Shown in pieces: positions 1 to 11,572 of a stretch of DNA of 64,000 bases. Origin of the DNA: Aegilops tauschii subsp. strangulata (Eukaryota > Streptophyta > Magnoliopsida > Poales > Poaceae). How positions within the stretch are numbered: position 1 is the first letter of the stretch; the number at the start of each line of letters is the position of its first letter. The position numbers were made by a program, and so were the translations under genes. The stretch covers positions 326,581,294-326,645,293 of the forward strand of contig NC_053037.3 of the NCBI RefSeq assembly GCF_002575655.3. The letters run 5' to 3'. Below the pieces are notes generated by a model, which was given only the letters and a program-made list of their open reading frames with translations, made no database searches and was not told the origin of the DNA.

Positions 1-1411
1 CTCTCTCTCGCGCGCGCGTGCACGCCCGAGGCCTTCGTCACCGCATCGGTGCCATGGCCGACCTCGTCCTCGTGCCCACCGCGCTCCCCGGTGCCTAGAA
101 CACACGCCCATCTTCTCTGTCGTCGTCCACTACTTCTCCCGCGTCACTGGATCGAAGCCAAGGAGCGCCAACACCGTTGTCCATGCCGTCTTCTTCCTCG
201 GACCACCGCCGGCAATCCTCTTTGATTTTGGTCAGCCTGCTGCTCCTAAGCTTTCACTGGGCCTATGTGTGCCTCCACGGTGAGCTCACGCGCGAAACCC
301 CTCTTCTCTCTGCTCGAATATGTCGCTCCATCGCTCGCTACCATCGGAGGCGAAGCTCGTCGCCGCCGTTCGCTTTGCCAGCGCGCTCACAGCTGCTGCC
401 GCTCACGTCCGAGCACACCTCTGTGTTCAGCACCTCCACAGGCGCCGGTACAAGCCCTCAGCCTGTCCAACCGTGCCTCTAGTTTCGAATTCACTGTTTA
501 GCCATCGTCCCCGTGCTTCGGCCGCCATGGCCAAACCGCCGGAGCTCCGCTCCCGAGCGTGCTTGCCCGCTCCCTCCGCAGCCTTAACTGCCCCGTGGGC
601 ACCCGCTCCTGCCCAGACCGCCCGTCGCCCGCGCTTCTGCCTCTCCGCAGCCGCACATGCCCACCCGTGCAGCCCTACTCGCTGCCGCAGCTGCTGCTCG
701 CCTACCGCTACTGCGCTGCTACTGCGTCCCAGCTCTACTCACCGTTGTCGCTGCGCCCGGCCACGCTCAACCGCGCTGGCTTGCGCCCGCTGCTGGTTGC
801 CGCACCCCCCATGCCGCCTCTAGCTCTGGTCGAGCCCGCCGGCGCCCTCTCTGTGCAGGCATGCACAACCAGAGAGGCTGGCTGGCTCTCTACTAGTGGG
901 GCCCGGCCCCAACTTAACTTGGGGGCCTAATCCCCCTTTAGTACTAACCCACCCCCACTAGTCTAGTCTATGACAGTGGGGCCCCACCAAATTATAGACT
1001 GAGTTAAATAATCTATTAACTAGAGAGAGAGAGAGAAACCTGACAAGTGGGCCCCACCCAGGTCAATACCGCCATTGACTAGTGCCACACCAGCAGCGGG
1101 TGGAGAAAAACCAGCCGGGGGGTGTTTTGTCCGGTTTGGGTTTGTTTGGGGGGTAAAACAAGCCGAAAAATAGATCAGGGGGTAAAGTGAACCACCCACT
1201 TTATTCAGGGTAGTAAAATGGACTTTATTCAAAGGCAAAAGGTACTGACAAGAGGAATGCAAACCTCAACGTGTGCAGTGGCACTGGCTTTATTCAACAT
1301 TTTGGTAAGAGTAATGTAGATCAGAAAATTTGGAGAAAATGGAGGGTAGGGCAGATAAGATGCAGAGTAATGCTAGCCAATTAACTATCTCTCAATGCAA
1401 GTACAGTAATA
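1..1411. other. GC-rich repeat-derived flank, no supported gene
   Basis: Positions 1-930 are very GC-rich with overlapping short open frames in several phases, as expected from base composition rather than coding. Positions 895-1090 hold several copies of a GGGGCCCCAC-type motif common in the GC-rich part of long grass LTRs. The rest to 1411 is ordinary AT-richer sequence. I infer a fragment of an older LTR-type element, possibly on the minus strand, lying outside the Sabrina-like insertion at 1630. No termini were seen, so this is uncertain. Confidence 0.4.
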
Positions 1412-1514
1412 CTACCACTGTCTGGAATTACTTGTCGCTCAAATGGATGTATCTAGCACTATTTAAATTCTAATTACATCCAATTGAGCAACAATTAATT
1501 CGAAACGGAGGGAG
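1412..1514. mobile_element. Stowaway (Tc1/Mariner) MITE, Thalos-like
   Basis: A 103-bp inverted-repeat element flanked by TA on both sides. The right end carries the Stowaway terminus CGGAGGGAG and the left end is a decayed copy of the same terminus. The arms (GGAATTACTTGTCGC on the left, its diverged complement on the right) fold onto each other. It has no coding capacity and depends on Mariner transposase in trans. Confidence 0.75.
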
Positions 1515-1629
1515 TACATGACAACATGTACTTACATGAGCAATCCAGAACTTCATAACCATTGGGTTAATTCTACATTTATGTAAGAGTAAATATAGAT
1601 CTTATAATTTCGAGCAAAGGGTGGATAAG
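1515..1629. other. Spacer before Sabrina-like LTR
   Basis: AT-rich sequence with no recognised feature. The five bases before the LTR (ATAAG, 1625-1629) are the predicted target-site duplication, whose partner should lie beyond the window. Confidence 0.4.
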
Positions 1630-3240
1630 TGATACGTCTAAAACGTATCTATAATTTTTGATTGTTCCATGCTATTATATTATCTATCTTGGATGTTTTA
1701 TATGCTATTTTATATGATTTTTGGGACTAACCTATTAACCTAGAGCCCAGTGACAGTTTCTGTTTTTCCTTGTTTTTGAGTTTTACAGAAAAGGAATATC
1801 AATCGGAGTCCAAATGACCTGAAAATTTACGGTGATTTTTTATGGACCAGAAGAAGCCCCCGAAGCAAAAGAGTTGGGTCAGAAGAGCTACGAGGCCTCC
1901 ACAAGGGTGGAGGGTGCTCCCTACCCTGGTCAAAAACTCCTATAAATAGAGAAACCCCAGAAAGAAACCGAGATCGGGAGCTACGCCGCCACAAGCCTCT
2001 GTAGCCACGAAAAATCAATCGGGAGCCCATTTCGGCACCCTGCCGGAGGGGGAAACCATCACCAGTGGCCATCTTCATCATCCCGGCCCTCTCCATGACG
2101 AGGAGGGAGTAGTTCACCCTCGGGGCTGAGGGCATGTACCAGTAGCTATGTGTTTGATCTCTCGCTCTCTCTCTCTCGTGTTCTTGATATGGCACGATCT
2201 TGAGGTACCACGAGCTTTGTTATTATAGTTGGATCATATGGTGTTTCTCCCCCTCTACTTTCTTGTGATGAATTGAGTTTTACCTTTGAGGTTTCACTAT
2301 TATCGGATTGAATACTATTATGGATTTGAGAACATTTGATGTATGTCCTGCATGGGATACCCGTGGTGACAATGGTGTATTCTATTGATTCACTTGATGT
2401 ATGTTTTGGCACTCAACTCACGGATTCCCGAGGTGACATTGGGGTAATCTAAGCATAGGGGTTGATGCACGTTTTCGTCCTTGTTTCTCCTATAGGAATC
2501 TTGGGCACTCTTTGAGGTTCTTTATGTTGGATTGAATATTTTGAATCTGAAGTTGTTTGATGCATATCGTATAATGGACCCACAGATACTTGTGGTGACA
2601 TTGGAGTATCTAGGTGACATTAGGGTTGATTGATGTGTGTCATATGGTGTTATTTTACTATGAACTCTAGGGCTGTTTGTGACACTTATAGGAATAGCTC
2701 AATGGATTGATCGAAAATAATAACTTTGAGGTGGTTTCGTACCCTACAAGCAATTTCATCTTATGTTCTCCGCGATAGGAACTTTGGAGTGACTTTTGCA
2801 CATGTTGAGGGATTACCATATGATCTAATTATGTTATCATTGTTGAGAGAACTTGCACTAGTGAAAGTATGAACCCTAGGCCTTGTTTTCAAGCATTGCA
2901 ATACCGTTTTCGCTCACTTTTACCACTTCCTACCTTGCTATTTTTATATTTTCAGATTACAAAAAGTTATATCTACTATCCATATTACGCTTGTATCACC
3001 ATCTCTTCACCGAATTAGTGCACCTATACAATATACCATTGTATTGGGTGTGTTGGGGACACAAGAGACTCTTTGTTATTTGGTTGCAGGGTTGTTTGAG
3101 AGAGACCATCTTCATCCTACGCCTCCCATAGATTGATAAACCTTAGGTCATCCACTTGAGGGAAATTTGCTACTGTCCTACAAAACTCTGCGCTCGGAGG
3201 CCCAACACGAGTCTACAACAAGGTTGCGTAGTAGACATCA
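1630..3240 (+). repeat. 5' LTR of Sabrina-like element
   Basis: The 1611-bp LTR begins TGATACGTCT and ends GTAGACATCA, and the primer-binding site follows within a few bases. A TATAAATA-like box near 1940 (CTATAAATAGAG) is the likely Pol II promoter of the element. Short open frames inside the LTR are not genes. Confidence 0.8.
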
Positions 3241-3250
3241 AGCTCTTTTC

Positions 3251-3329
3251 TGGCGCCGTTACCGAGAGGCTAGGTAAGTGGCACTCACACCCCGTCAAGT
3301 AAGCTCTTTTCTGGCGCCGTTGCCGGGGA
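3251..3329 (+). other. Duplicated primer-binding site (tRNA-Asp type)
   Basis: TGGCGCCGTTGCCGGGGA at 3312-3329 is the primer-binding site typical of Athila-lineage Gypsy elements, where reverse transcription is primed by tRNA-Asp. A second, decayed copy starting TGGCGCCGTT lies at 3251, and both are preceded by AGCTCTTTTC. The 61-bp offset shows a local tandem duplication just after the LTR. The downstream copy is the better match. Confidence 0.75.
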
Positions 3330-3427
3330 GGTTAGTGCTTGAAGGTATATCTTTAGATCTTGCAATCGAATCTTTTAGTTTCTTGTTTTATCACTAGTTT
3401 AGTCTATAAAAGAAAACTAGGAAAAAA

Positions 3428-4767
3428 ATGGAATTGAAGTTACCTCATATGCTTCATCTTTTTAATGTCTTTCATGAAAATGATGGAAAGGAAAATTGTG
3501 CTCAAGTGTTGGAAGAATAAGTTCATAAAATGTTTGGCACTAAATATTTGAATGATGAGCATGATTGAAATGTTATTAGTATGAATTCTTTGAATATCCA
3601 AGATGCTAATGATATGCAAAGCTACAAGCTTGGGGATGCTATGTTTGATGAAGATGATATTTTTTGTCCCTAAAGTTTTGATGAGAAAATTTATTATGAT
3701 GAAAGCATGTGTGGCACCCCGGCTCAGAGCAAGCGGTTTACCTTGCATTGCTAGCCCAGAGATCTAGTCTTCTGGCAACATGCAACAACTTGGTACAGAA
3801 AACAACCGCTTTATTGATGCTAGCGGAAACATATGTTCGATATTACATCAAATAGCAAGGCCGAGCGGCACACACGGTGCGGCTGAACAGTATGTACATT
3901 ATTTAATGAACATGAAAGGGGCCTCGATCACGACAACTATGCGGCAGCGGAACGACGATGAAGCGGAACTCCATAGCACAGGGACACCGATGTGGAAACG
4001 GTCTAGACACGGGAAGCACTCCGATCCGGTAAGACTTTCCTGAAATCTGGCATGACACGCCAGGTTAGTACATTAAATGTACTTGCAAGCTCACAACAAG
4101 TAAAAGCATAATGGCAAACAATAACATGACAATTAAGCAGGTTAAATGCAATGCTTCAACATACTACTCATGAAGTGAATCATGCTTGTGCACCGAGTCC
4201 CTTGGACTCTCTTACCAAATGGGTTACCACGTAACCAACATCATCAATACGGTGATCACTCCCGGATCACAAACAAAACCAACACTTTGGTTCCCACAAC
4301 AACGACCATCTTCATGGTCTAAACAATCTCAGCACATAACCAGTGCCAACCATATAACTTTAGTGTGCAAGATTTACTTAATTATGTTGATCCATGGTGT
4401 GACCTGCTTACGATTTGTGTCCGTAACCGAGGACGTGGCTATCGATAAATTTAGTAAACACTATGCAGAGTTTGCTCCCACTACTATTCATGAGAAGAAA
4501 TTTGCTTATGTGGAGAGTAATAAAAATTCTATGCTTGTGCATCATGAAAAGAATGCTTTATGTGATGGTTATATTGTTGAATTCATTCATGATGCTACTG
4601 AAAATTATTATGAGGGAGGAATATATGCTTGTAGGAATAGCAATAATGTCAAGTTTCCTCTCTATGTGTTGAAAATCTTGAAGTCATGCTTGTTTTGCCT
4701 TCCTATGATAGTTGATTCTTATTCCCATAAGTTGTTTGCTCAAGAAATACCTATGCATAGGAAGTGA
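3428..4767 (+). pseudogene. Broken gag-like ORF of the Sabrina-like element
   Basis: An ATG at 3428 opens a short frame (MELKLPHMLHLF at the N-terminus) that hits a TAA near 3518, followed by decayed coding-like sequence to 3709. After the inserted LTR piece, an open frame resumes at about 4468 and ends at 4767. It encodes acidic and aromatic residues with no recognised domain. This matches the region of unknown function in Sabrina-type elements, not a canonical gag with a zinc knuckle. The inserted LTR and a joined deletion removed the middle. Confidence 0.5.
3710..4467 (+). mobile_element. Truncated LTR fragment inserted in Sabrina-like element
   Basis: The insert starts TGTGGCACCCCGGCTC, a typical LTR 5' end, inside the gag-like region. 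It has no matching 3' terminus: near 4467 it runs straight back into the Sabrina-like sequence across a short GAG overlap. The simplest reading is an LTR insertion followed by a deletion that removed its 3' end and some host element. No coding sequence. The family is not named. Confidence 0.6.
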
Positions 4768-6997
4768 GTTACACTTAAATGTGCTTGCCACATATGTTTC
4801 ATGATGCTCTCTTTGTGTTTCAATTCTTTACTTTTATGCGAGCATCATTGAAATCATCATGCCTAGCTAGAAAAGGCATTAAATAAAAGCGCTTGTTGGG
4901 AGACAACCCAATATTTACCCCTGCTGTTTTTGCATGTTCACATATTAAGCTAATGTAGTAATCATTTTTTATAGCTTTTGTTTCAATAAAGTGCCAAGTA
5001 AAGCCTTTGGGATAGTGTGGATGATAGTTGATTCAATTCTGTCCAAAAACAGAAACTTTTGCGCCCAGTCACATAATTGTTAAAAATCACTGGAGCATCA
5101 AAACATTCTGAATTTTTTACAGTATATTGATAAAAAAATTCTCTACGTTTTCCTAAATTTTCAGAATTTTTGGAGTAACATAAGTATGGTTTTTGTTCAG
5201 ATCATTACAGACTGTTCTGTTTTTGACAGATTCTGTTTTCAATGCATAGTTTGCTTGTTTTACTGTTTCCATAGCATATATTGAGTGATATAAATTGTGG
5301 AAATGATAAGTTACAATAGGCATTGTGTGGGAACAATTATGAATCTTATCTTGACAGTACCAAAGTGAATGATTTGTCTTTATCATACTAACCCATCTCA
5401 CGAAGTTCCGTTAAGTTTTGTGTGATTGAAATTTTCAAGTTTTGGGTGAGATATCGATATGAGGAGAATAAGGAGTGGAAAGACACTTAGCTTGGGGATG
5501 CCCAAGGAACCCCAAGGTAATATTCAAGGAATAACCAAGAGCCTAAGCTTGGGGATGCCCCGGATGGCATCCCCTCTTTCATCTTCATTCATCGGTAACC
5601 TTACTTGGAGCTATATTTTTATTCGCCACATGATATGTGTTTTGCTTGGAGCGTCATTTTATTTTATTTTGCTTGCTGTTTGAATAATATCCCAAAATCT
5701 GAAATTATTAAATGTTTGAGAGTCTTCACATAGTTACATAATTATTCGACTACTCATTGATCTTCACTTATATCTTTTGGAGTAGTTTGTCATTTGCTCT
5801 AGTGCTTCACTTATATCTTTTTAGAGCACGGCGGTAGTTTTATTTTGAAGAAATTGTTGAACTCTCATGCTTCACTTATATCATTTTGAGAGTCTCTAAA
5901 CAGAATGGTAATTTTTTGTGGTTATGAATTCAGTCCTAATATGATGGGCATCCAAGAGGGATATAATAAAAACATTCATATTAAGTGCATTGAATACTAT
6001 GAGAAGTTTGATTCCTTATGATTGTTTTGAGATATAAAGATGGTGATATTAAAGTCATGCTAGTGAGTAATTGTGGATTGGTAGAAATACTTGTGTTAAA
6101 GTTTGTGATTCCCATAGCATGCACGTATGATGAACCGTTATGTGATGAAGTCGGAGCATGATTTATTTATTGATTGTCTTCCTTATGAGTGGCGGTCGGA
6201 GACGAGCGATGGTCTTTTCCTACCTATCTATCCCCCTAGGAGCATGCGCGTAGTACTTTGTTTCGATAACTAATAGATCTTTGCAATAAGTATGTGAGTT
6301 CTTTATGACTAATGTTGAGTCCATGGATTATACGCACTCTCACCCTTCCACCATTGCTAGCCTCTCTAGTGCCGCACAACTTTCGCCGATACCAAACACC
6401 CACTATATACCTTCCTCAAAACAGCCACCATACCTACCTATTATGGCATTTCCATAGCCGTTCCGAGATATATTGCCATGCAACTTTCCCCCGTTCCGTT
6501 TATTATGACACGCTTCACCATTGTTATATTGCTTTGCATGATCATGTAGTTGACATCGTATTTGTGGCAAAGCCACCGTTCATAATTCTTTCATACATGC
6601 CACTCTTGAGTCATTGCACATCCCGGTACACCGCCGGAGGCATTCATATAGAGTCATATTTTGTTCTAAGTATCGATTTGTAATTATTGAGTTGTAAGTA
6701 AATAAAAGTGTGATGATCATCATTATTAGAACATTGTCCCATGTGAGGAAATAAAAAAAAGAGGCCCAAGAAGCCAATAAAAAAGGAGAAAACAAAAAAA
6801 TGAGAGAAAAAGAGAGAAGGGATAATGTTACTATCCTTTTACCACACTTGTGCTTCAAAGTAGCACCATGATCTTCATGATAGTGAGTCTCCATAGACCA
6901 TTGATACGCCTAGTTGATGTGAGACTATCTCCCTCTTTTTGTCTTCTCCACAACCACCAAATTCTATTCCACCTATAGTGCTATGTCCATGGCTCAC
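4768..6997 (+). other. Non-coding post-pol region of Sabrina-like element
   Basis: AT-rich sequence without a supported gene. It holds two copies of CTTGGGGATGCCC (near 5491 and 5550) and three copies of CTTCACTTATATC followed by a T-rich, GAG-ending tract between about 5763 and 5892. The short open frames here lack domains. The sequence stops abruptly at GGCTCAC, where CACTA-A begins. Confidence 0.6.
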
Positions 6998-7009
6998 CAC
7001 TGGTGCAGA

Positions 7010-7440
7010 GACCTGCTATACAAACGGGTTTTAACCCCTTTCCGCTACGACGTTTGGAACCGTCGCCAAGTGAGTGTGGGCGATAGGGGTGGTCCTTCCC
7101 ACACGACCCAGAAACCGTCGGGGATGGGCCCTCCTGGCACACAGGCTGGGTCAAAATGAGCTCGTGTGCGATTTGGCGAGGCATCGAAACCCAATCGTTT
7201 CCATTCGTATGTACATCCCACACGACGAATCCTAGAAAAACATTTCCGTTCGTATGTATATCACACACAATTTTTTGTGTGGAAACGTTTGTGCAAGGTG
7301 GCCTAACGCAAACAGTTCTCTACCGGAAGCCGTGTGTGATTGTTAGTCTCTACCGGAAGCCGTGTGTAACCGTGTGGGTTGTTTGGGTTCATCGCCCACG
7401 GTGTTGTCTGAGTACCGTCTGCAATAGAAAACCCCAATAA
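7010..7440. repeat. CACTA-A subterminal repeat region
   Basis: Short motifs recur in both orientations: GTGGGCGAT near 7077, GTGTGCGAT near 7163, GTGTGTGAT near 7332, and inverse forms of the CCCACACGAC type. A 22-bp unit beginning CTCTACCGGAAGCC occurs twice in tandem (near 7318 and 7350). In En/Spm-type elements such arrays bind the element-encoded accessory protein; that role here is inference. Confidence 0.55.
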
Positions 7441-7744
7441 GCAGGGTAATTAGCCTATTATTGATAATCCATGTACTAATCAACTTGCTATTTCTTATAA
7501 AACACAAAAGATATTTCATATCTGTATAACGGCAACCAAGATTTCATAATCGAATTACATCAGATAGCTTCGACACTCAGTTACTCCAATACACAACAGC
7601 ATGAAGTTTCACATGCAACATCGAAAAACCTTTGGAAAGTAGCATCATACATGGTAAATAGACAGATGAATCTCATCTGGGAAACTGCAGAAGCGGAAGG
7701 CAAACATTGAGCCTTCAGTGATGTTGAATGTCCTTGCAACTTTA

Positions 7745-8012
7745 GGCAAATTTGACAATTTTGACCTCGGGACAAAATCATTTCACAGAATGAACTGGGT
7801 GCGAAACTATTTCACTCCCCTGACCTTTTTGTGTAGCGCCCGCCACGCCGGCACCACACCCTACTGTGCAGCGCCTAGCGCGGCGGCGTTGCACTCCTGT
7901 CCACCGTGGCAGCTCCTGGGCCCGCACCCAGCAGTGCAGCGCCTCCGGGCTAGGCGCCACAGATGTAATGTGCAGCGCCTAGCCGCTAGGCGCTGCACTG
8001 TGACTTATCCAG
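7745..8012 (+). repeat. MULE left terminal inverted repeat
   Basis: About 268 bp match the complement of 12114-12381 closely, including several CAGCGCCTAG/GGCGCTGCAC blocks. Weaker similarity runs on to about 8215, so each repeat also carries the leader of the adjacent gene. Confidence 0.8.
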
Positions 8013-8370
8013 CCACTTGGCTGGGCCCCCCTCCCCCACCCCCCCACACCACACACTCTCTCACTCTCTCCCCGAGCTTTGCCCCTCTCCCACTCTCTCC
8101 CCCTCTCAAATCTTCTTCCAAATCTTGCAAATTTGAAGAATTTGTCCATGGATTTCGAAGTCAAACCCTTCCTCAAGGTAATAATCTCCGATCCCCTTGT
8201 TTTGATCCAAGTAAAGTTCTCCCATTGCTCATTTGTTGCTAGTTTGGGGAACCCCTAGTTTTGTTTGGATCTAGAGATTTGCATGGAGATGTGAGATGTT
8301 TGTTTGCCAATTTCTATGATTAGGCTTTGTTAGTATGGTAGGGTTATTCTTATGGGTGTTCTTATGTTGG

Positions 8371-8445
8371 TGCTAGGGTTAGGTTTAGGGCTAGGGTTAT
8401 GGTTAGGGTTATGGTTATGGTTAGGGTTATGGTTAGGGTTGTTGT
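8371..8445 (+). repeat. Degenerate telomere-like repeat in MULE leader
   Basis: Tandem GGTTAGGGTTAT-type units alternate with GGTTAGG/GGTTATG. The sequence lies between the putative first exon and the main MURA reading frame, so it is probably intronic. It resembles plant telomere sequence (TTTAGGG) but is not a clean array. Confidence 0.55.
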
Positions 8446-8527
8446 TTCATATATATATTAGGGTTTGTATTCCGTGTTAATCCTTGGATTAGTACTCATG
8501 GAAGCAATGTTACCTTGTGTTCTTTGA

Positions 8528-9757
8528 ATGCTTATAGGGATGGGAAGAACATGTGTGTTTGTTCATCATGGGGACAAAGACGCCTTTTTGAAAGGCAATA
8601 AAGAACCGGACCCGGATGAGCTTGACATGGTGTTTGATAGTAGTCCTAGCTATGCGGAGCTGTTGCAACAAGTTAGGAAAGATTTGAATTGGATGGACCC
8701 TAGTGATATCATTGAGTTGGAGGGAAGGCATAATGTTGGTTTTGGAATGCACATCCGTTGGAAGACAATGCGTGTCAACTCGGAGCAACGTTGGGTTGCA
8801 TACAAGGAGACGGTGGCCGAATCACTAGACAAGGCCCTTATGTTATTTCCAACGAAGAAGGTTGATTCAAGTTTGCATTTGGACTTGAACCGGAACCCCT
8901 CCCCTTTGGTTGCTAGTAGCCCCCCACCCTTGAAGCGAGATGAAATTGTTGAACCTCTTTTGACCCAAGAAGTGAGGCCAACATTGAGCCCGTATACAAA
9001 CAACCAAGATGAATCTTTGCAAGAGGACAATGATGAGTATGCGGACGATGACAATGAAGTTGATCTCCATGACAACAATGTGGGTGATCTCGACAAATAT
9101 CATTTGCAAGAGATAATGGACCATTCCATCCCTTTTTCCCGTGCATATGCATCGGACTCGGATGATGATGGTCCCGATGAACAAGTTGATGCGGAGGGGT
9201 TCACGGTGAAGGAGGCCGAAGCTTTCGAGAAGGTATTTGGTCGGGATCATCGGACTACATTGTTCAAGGATGTTAGTCTCGCGGATGAAGACGTGGTAGA
9301 TGGTGGCCAATGTGTACCTCTTGGGGTTAGGCCAAGCTCTCACCGTGATTTGGTAGACGACAAGAACCGGATTGCTAAAGGTTCTAAGTTCGACAACTTG
9401 TTGGAATTGAAGATGTGGCTCAACAACTACTCGGTTACGCATTATCGTCCACACAAGGTGGTGAACTCGGACGTCAATGTGCGCTACACGGTTGCATGTG
9501 CATGTGAAGATAAAAAGGAGGTCCAACTTGGACTTACAAGAGGCCGTGGTGGTGGTAGAGCTCGTGGAAAGGAGGTCCAACTTGGACTTACAAGAGGCCG
9601 TGGCGGTTGTCCGTGGATTCTGCGTGCAAGACCATGGAAAGGAGGTCCAACTTGGCATGTAGTGAGTTGTGTGCCAACTCACATGTGCCAAGGCAAAAGG
9701 GTGGATGGCAAGATTGTGTCCCAAGACCACAAACAACGGTGGGTTCTTCCAGACTAA
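8528..9757 (+). pseudogene. MURA-type MULE transposase, N-terminal part
   Basis: The frame gives up to 409 residues; the ATG at 8540 (MGRTCVFVHHGDK) is the likelier start and an upstream leader exon near 8150 is possible. Residues 1-110 resemble the PB1-like N-terminal domain of grass MULE proteins. An acidic linker (about 150-215) follows, then the Mutator DNA-binding domain from about residue 285: LELKMWLNNYSVTHYR, a VACAC cysteine pair, CPWILRARPW, and a terminal THMC. The catalytic DDE domain and SWIM zinc finger are missing: the frame stops at 9755-9757, where sequence of the convergent gene begins. Inside the zinc-binding block an inserted duplication separates VACAC from CPW. It is therefore a truncated transposase that could at most bind DNA. 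Confidence 0.75.
9512..9655 (+). repeat. Reiterated AAAGGAGGTCCAACTTGG segment in MURA
   Basis: AAGGAGGTCCAACTTGG occurs three times, near 9514, 9570 and 9640. The first two copies continue identically through CTTACAAGAGGCCGTGG (about 34 bp). The third is the native coding position (encoding WKGGPTWHV). The result inserts an EVQLGLTRGRGG-type peptide twice into the DNA-binding domain while keeping the frame open. Confidence 0.75.
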
Positions 9758-9759
9758 CC

Positions 9760-11572
9760 ACAAAGTTCATCATTGGAGCTGAAGGGATCACTGAGTTGCC
9801 TTTCCTGACTAATGCGTTGTACTGGTGCTGGGCTACCTCATCAAAAACGGTGGGTTCTTCCAGAATCTCCTCAGCATACGCCGGCTGGCATACCTCCACG
9901 CGGGTACTTGCAAGAAACCATGTGAGATAGTTGTTGAACGCGATCGGGCAGTGCTCACGAAGCTGGGCTCGTTTTCCAGCCCTTGCTTGCTCCACACTAA
10001 GAGCGAACTGCACGACATACTACCTGTGATGCTTGGACCAATCCTTGATCTTCCGCTGCTTTTTCCTATCCAACCTGCAAGTTAGAAACAGAATATTAGC
10101 ATCATCGAAACCGTCGAGAAGCTGCTAAGTGCTCAAGGTTAGTTATATCTTACGCGTGTAGAAACTTGTCCGTGTCATCCCACTCCGGCGGGTGTGGCTG
10201 GAACAAACCAAACTGGCGGAACACCCGATGTGGCAGGTGAAGCTCAACCGCCCAGTTGCATATCAGTGGGCACCGCATATGCCAGAGATCCCTATCCCTA
10301 GTGCACATCGGATTCAGCCTGAACTCTATAGGGTTACCAAAACTCTCTCCTTTTCCATACGACTCCCATTCCACCTGCAAAATGGGATTGAATGCAAAAT
10401 TGATATCGAGTTATGATACAAGCATGATAATCACTTATGCAATGTCGGTTCACCTGCTCAGGCGTGATCGCGTCCAGCTCGCTCTTGTACAACTTGTACA
10501 TTACCGAGGGATCATCCGTCGTCTCATTTAACACATCCCACTTGTAAGCCCAAGTGGGGAGCCGTAGTGGGTCGTCTTTATCGTCCCAATCCTCGTACTT
10601 CATGGTCTTCGGTCATCCAACCGGCAAACGCTCCCAGCTCCATATGGAAAGTGCGAGCAAACAACCACCAATACCTCCAGTGTGCCTACAACAGGCTTCG
10701 TCCAACTGCACATAAAAGAGAACATGGTCAAATTTGCCGCAAGAGCGCATTGATAATGTATCAATGAAGTGAAAAGGAAACAACTTCATACCTGTCGATA
10801 CAAGTAAGCCAGTGTCGCCGAACCCCAACTCCATTAGCTATCGAAGACGGTCAACGCCTTCAGCCACATCCATGGAGCATTCCTGCCTGTGCCATCAGCA
10901 AACATTGTCCTGGATATCACGTACCACATGTAGACACGAGCATATGTCTTCACCATGTCCTCATTAGCATCCTCAGGGCAATGACTGAAGTTTGATGATA
11001 TCCACGTGAAAGTAGCGCCCGCTGCGACTCTTTCCTTCTTCTTATCTTCTGCTTCTGGTTCCCGAGGCTCCGGAGGAACCATACCGATAAGGGCATGCAT
11101 CTGCGCGCGCCACCCATCAGAATCGGTGTTCACACATAAAGGATTGCCATCGATAGGAAGACCGGTGATCATAGCAATATCCTACAGCGTCACAGTCATC
11201 TCCCCGGTCCGAAGATGGAAAGTGTGTGTCTCCGGCCTCCAATGATCAATAAGCGCGGTGAGTGCTGCAGCATTGTTGGGTGGCGTCGACCGGTGGACCA
11301 ACTGAATGAAAGGGAGAAGTCCTGCCTCCCTTACATACGGTGTGTACCGCTCATCATAGCACATCCATCCAAGGCTGATCCCGTGAGACCGAAGCTTCAG
11401 AGGTGCAAGCTCCTACCAACAAACAAATCATAACATTACATATGGGGCATTTGTGTTTGAAAAAAAATACGAAATTCATAACACCGGCCACTTTCAGTAT
11501 TACCCGCTGCTCCACCGACATAGCGTACGACCGGTGTTGTTTGTCCCAATGATCATCGAGAAGCCAAACCAT
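9760..11572 (-). pseudogene. Plant mobile domain (PMD) gene carried by the MULE
   Basis: Minus-strand fragments line up as a PMD (aminotransferase-like, MAIN/MAIL1-type) protein. A short first exon is near 11572, then the YVREAGLLPFIQL block, then HWRPETHTFHLRTGEMTVTL, then GLPIDGNPL, a helical block (YARVYMWYVISRTMFADG), WSWERLP, and C-terminal pieces to about 9760. PMD proteins are nuclear and implicated in silencing and gene expression; PMD sequences also occur in plant MULEs. An in-frame TAG (11184-11182) follows the MTVTL motif, and there are further frame breaks near 10834, 10600 and 10150; some may be introns. The gene converges on MURA, the arrangement of mudrA and mudrB in maize MuDR. 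Confidence 0.7.

Larger units (their letters stand above)
1630..6997 (+). mobile_element. Athila-lineage Ty3/Gypsy retrotransposon (Sabrina-like), left part
   Basis: The element has a 5' LTR (1630-3240), an Asp-type primer-binding site, a short broken gag-like region and a long non-coding 3' internal domain. I see no protease, reverse transcriptase or integrase between the gag-like piece and the post-pol region, which fits the Sabrina habit of lacking a recognisable pol. A truncated foreign LTR lies at 3710-4467. CACTA-A interrupts the element at 6998, so the 3' end and 3' LTR are expected beyond 64000. The name Sabrina is from memory of sequence; the Athila assignment rests on the primer-binding site. 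Confidence 0.75.

Noticed and set aside
177..930. Overlapping open frames in the first kilobase
   Set aside because: GC-rich and low-complexity, open in several frames at once, with no domain or splice pattern.
7718..8242. Plus-strand frame of 174 codons at the MULE left end
   Set aside because: It lies in the terminal inverted repeat; the repeat content explains its openness.
8867..9763. Long minus-strand frames opposite MURA
   Set aside because: They lie opposite the coding strand and have no recognised motif; the MURA domain order supports the plus strand.
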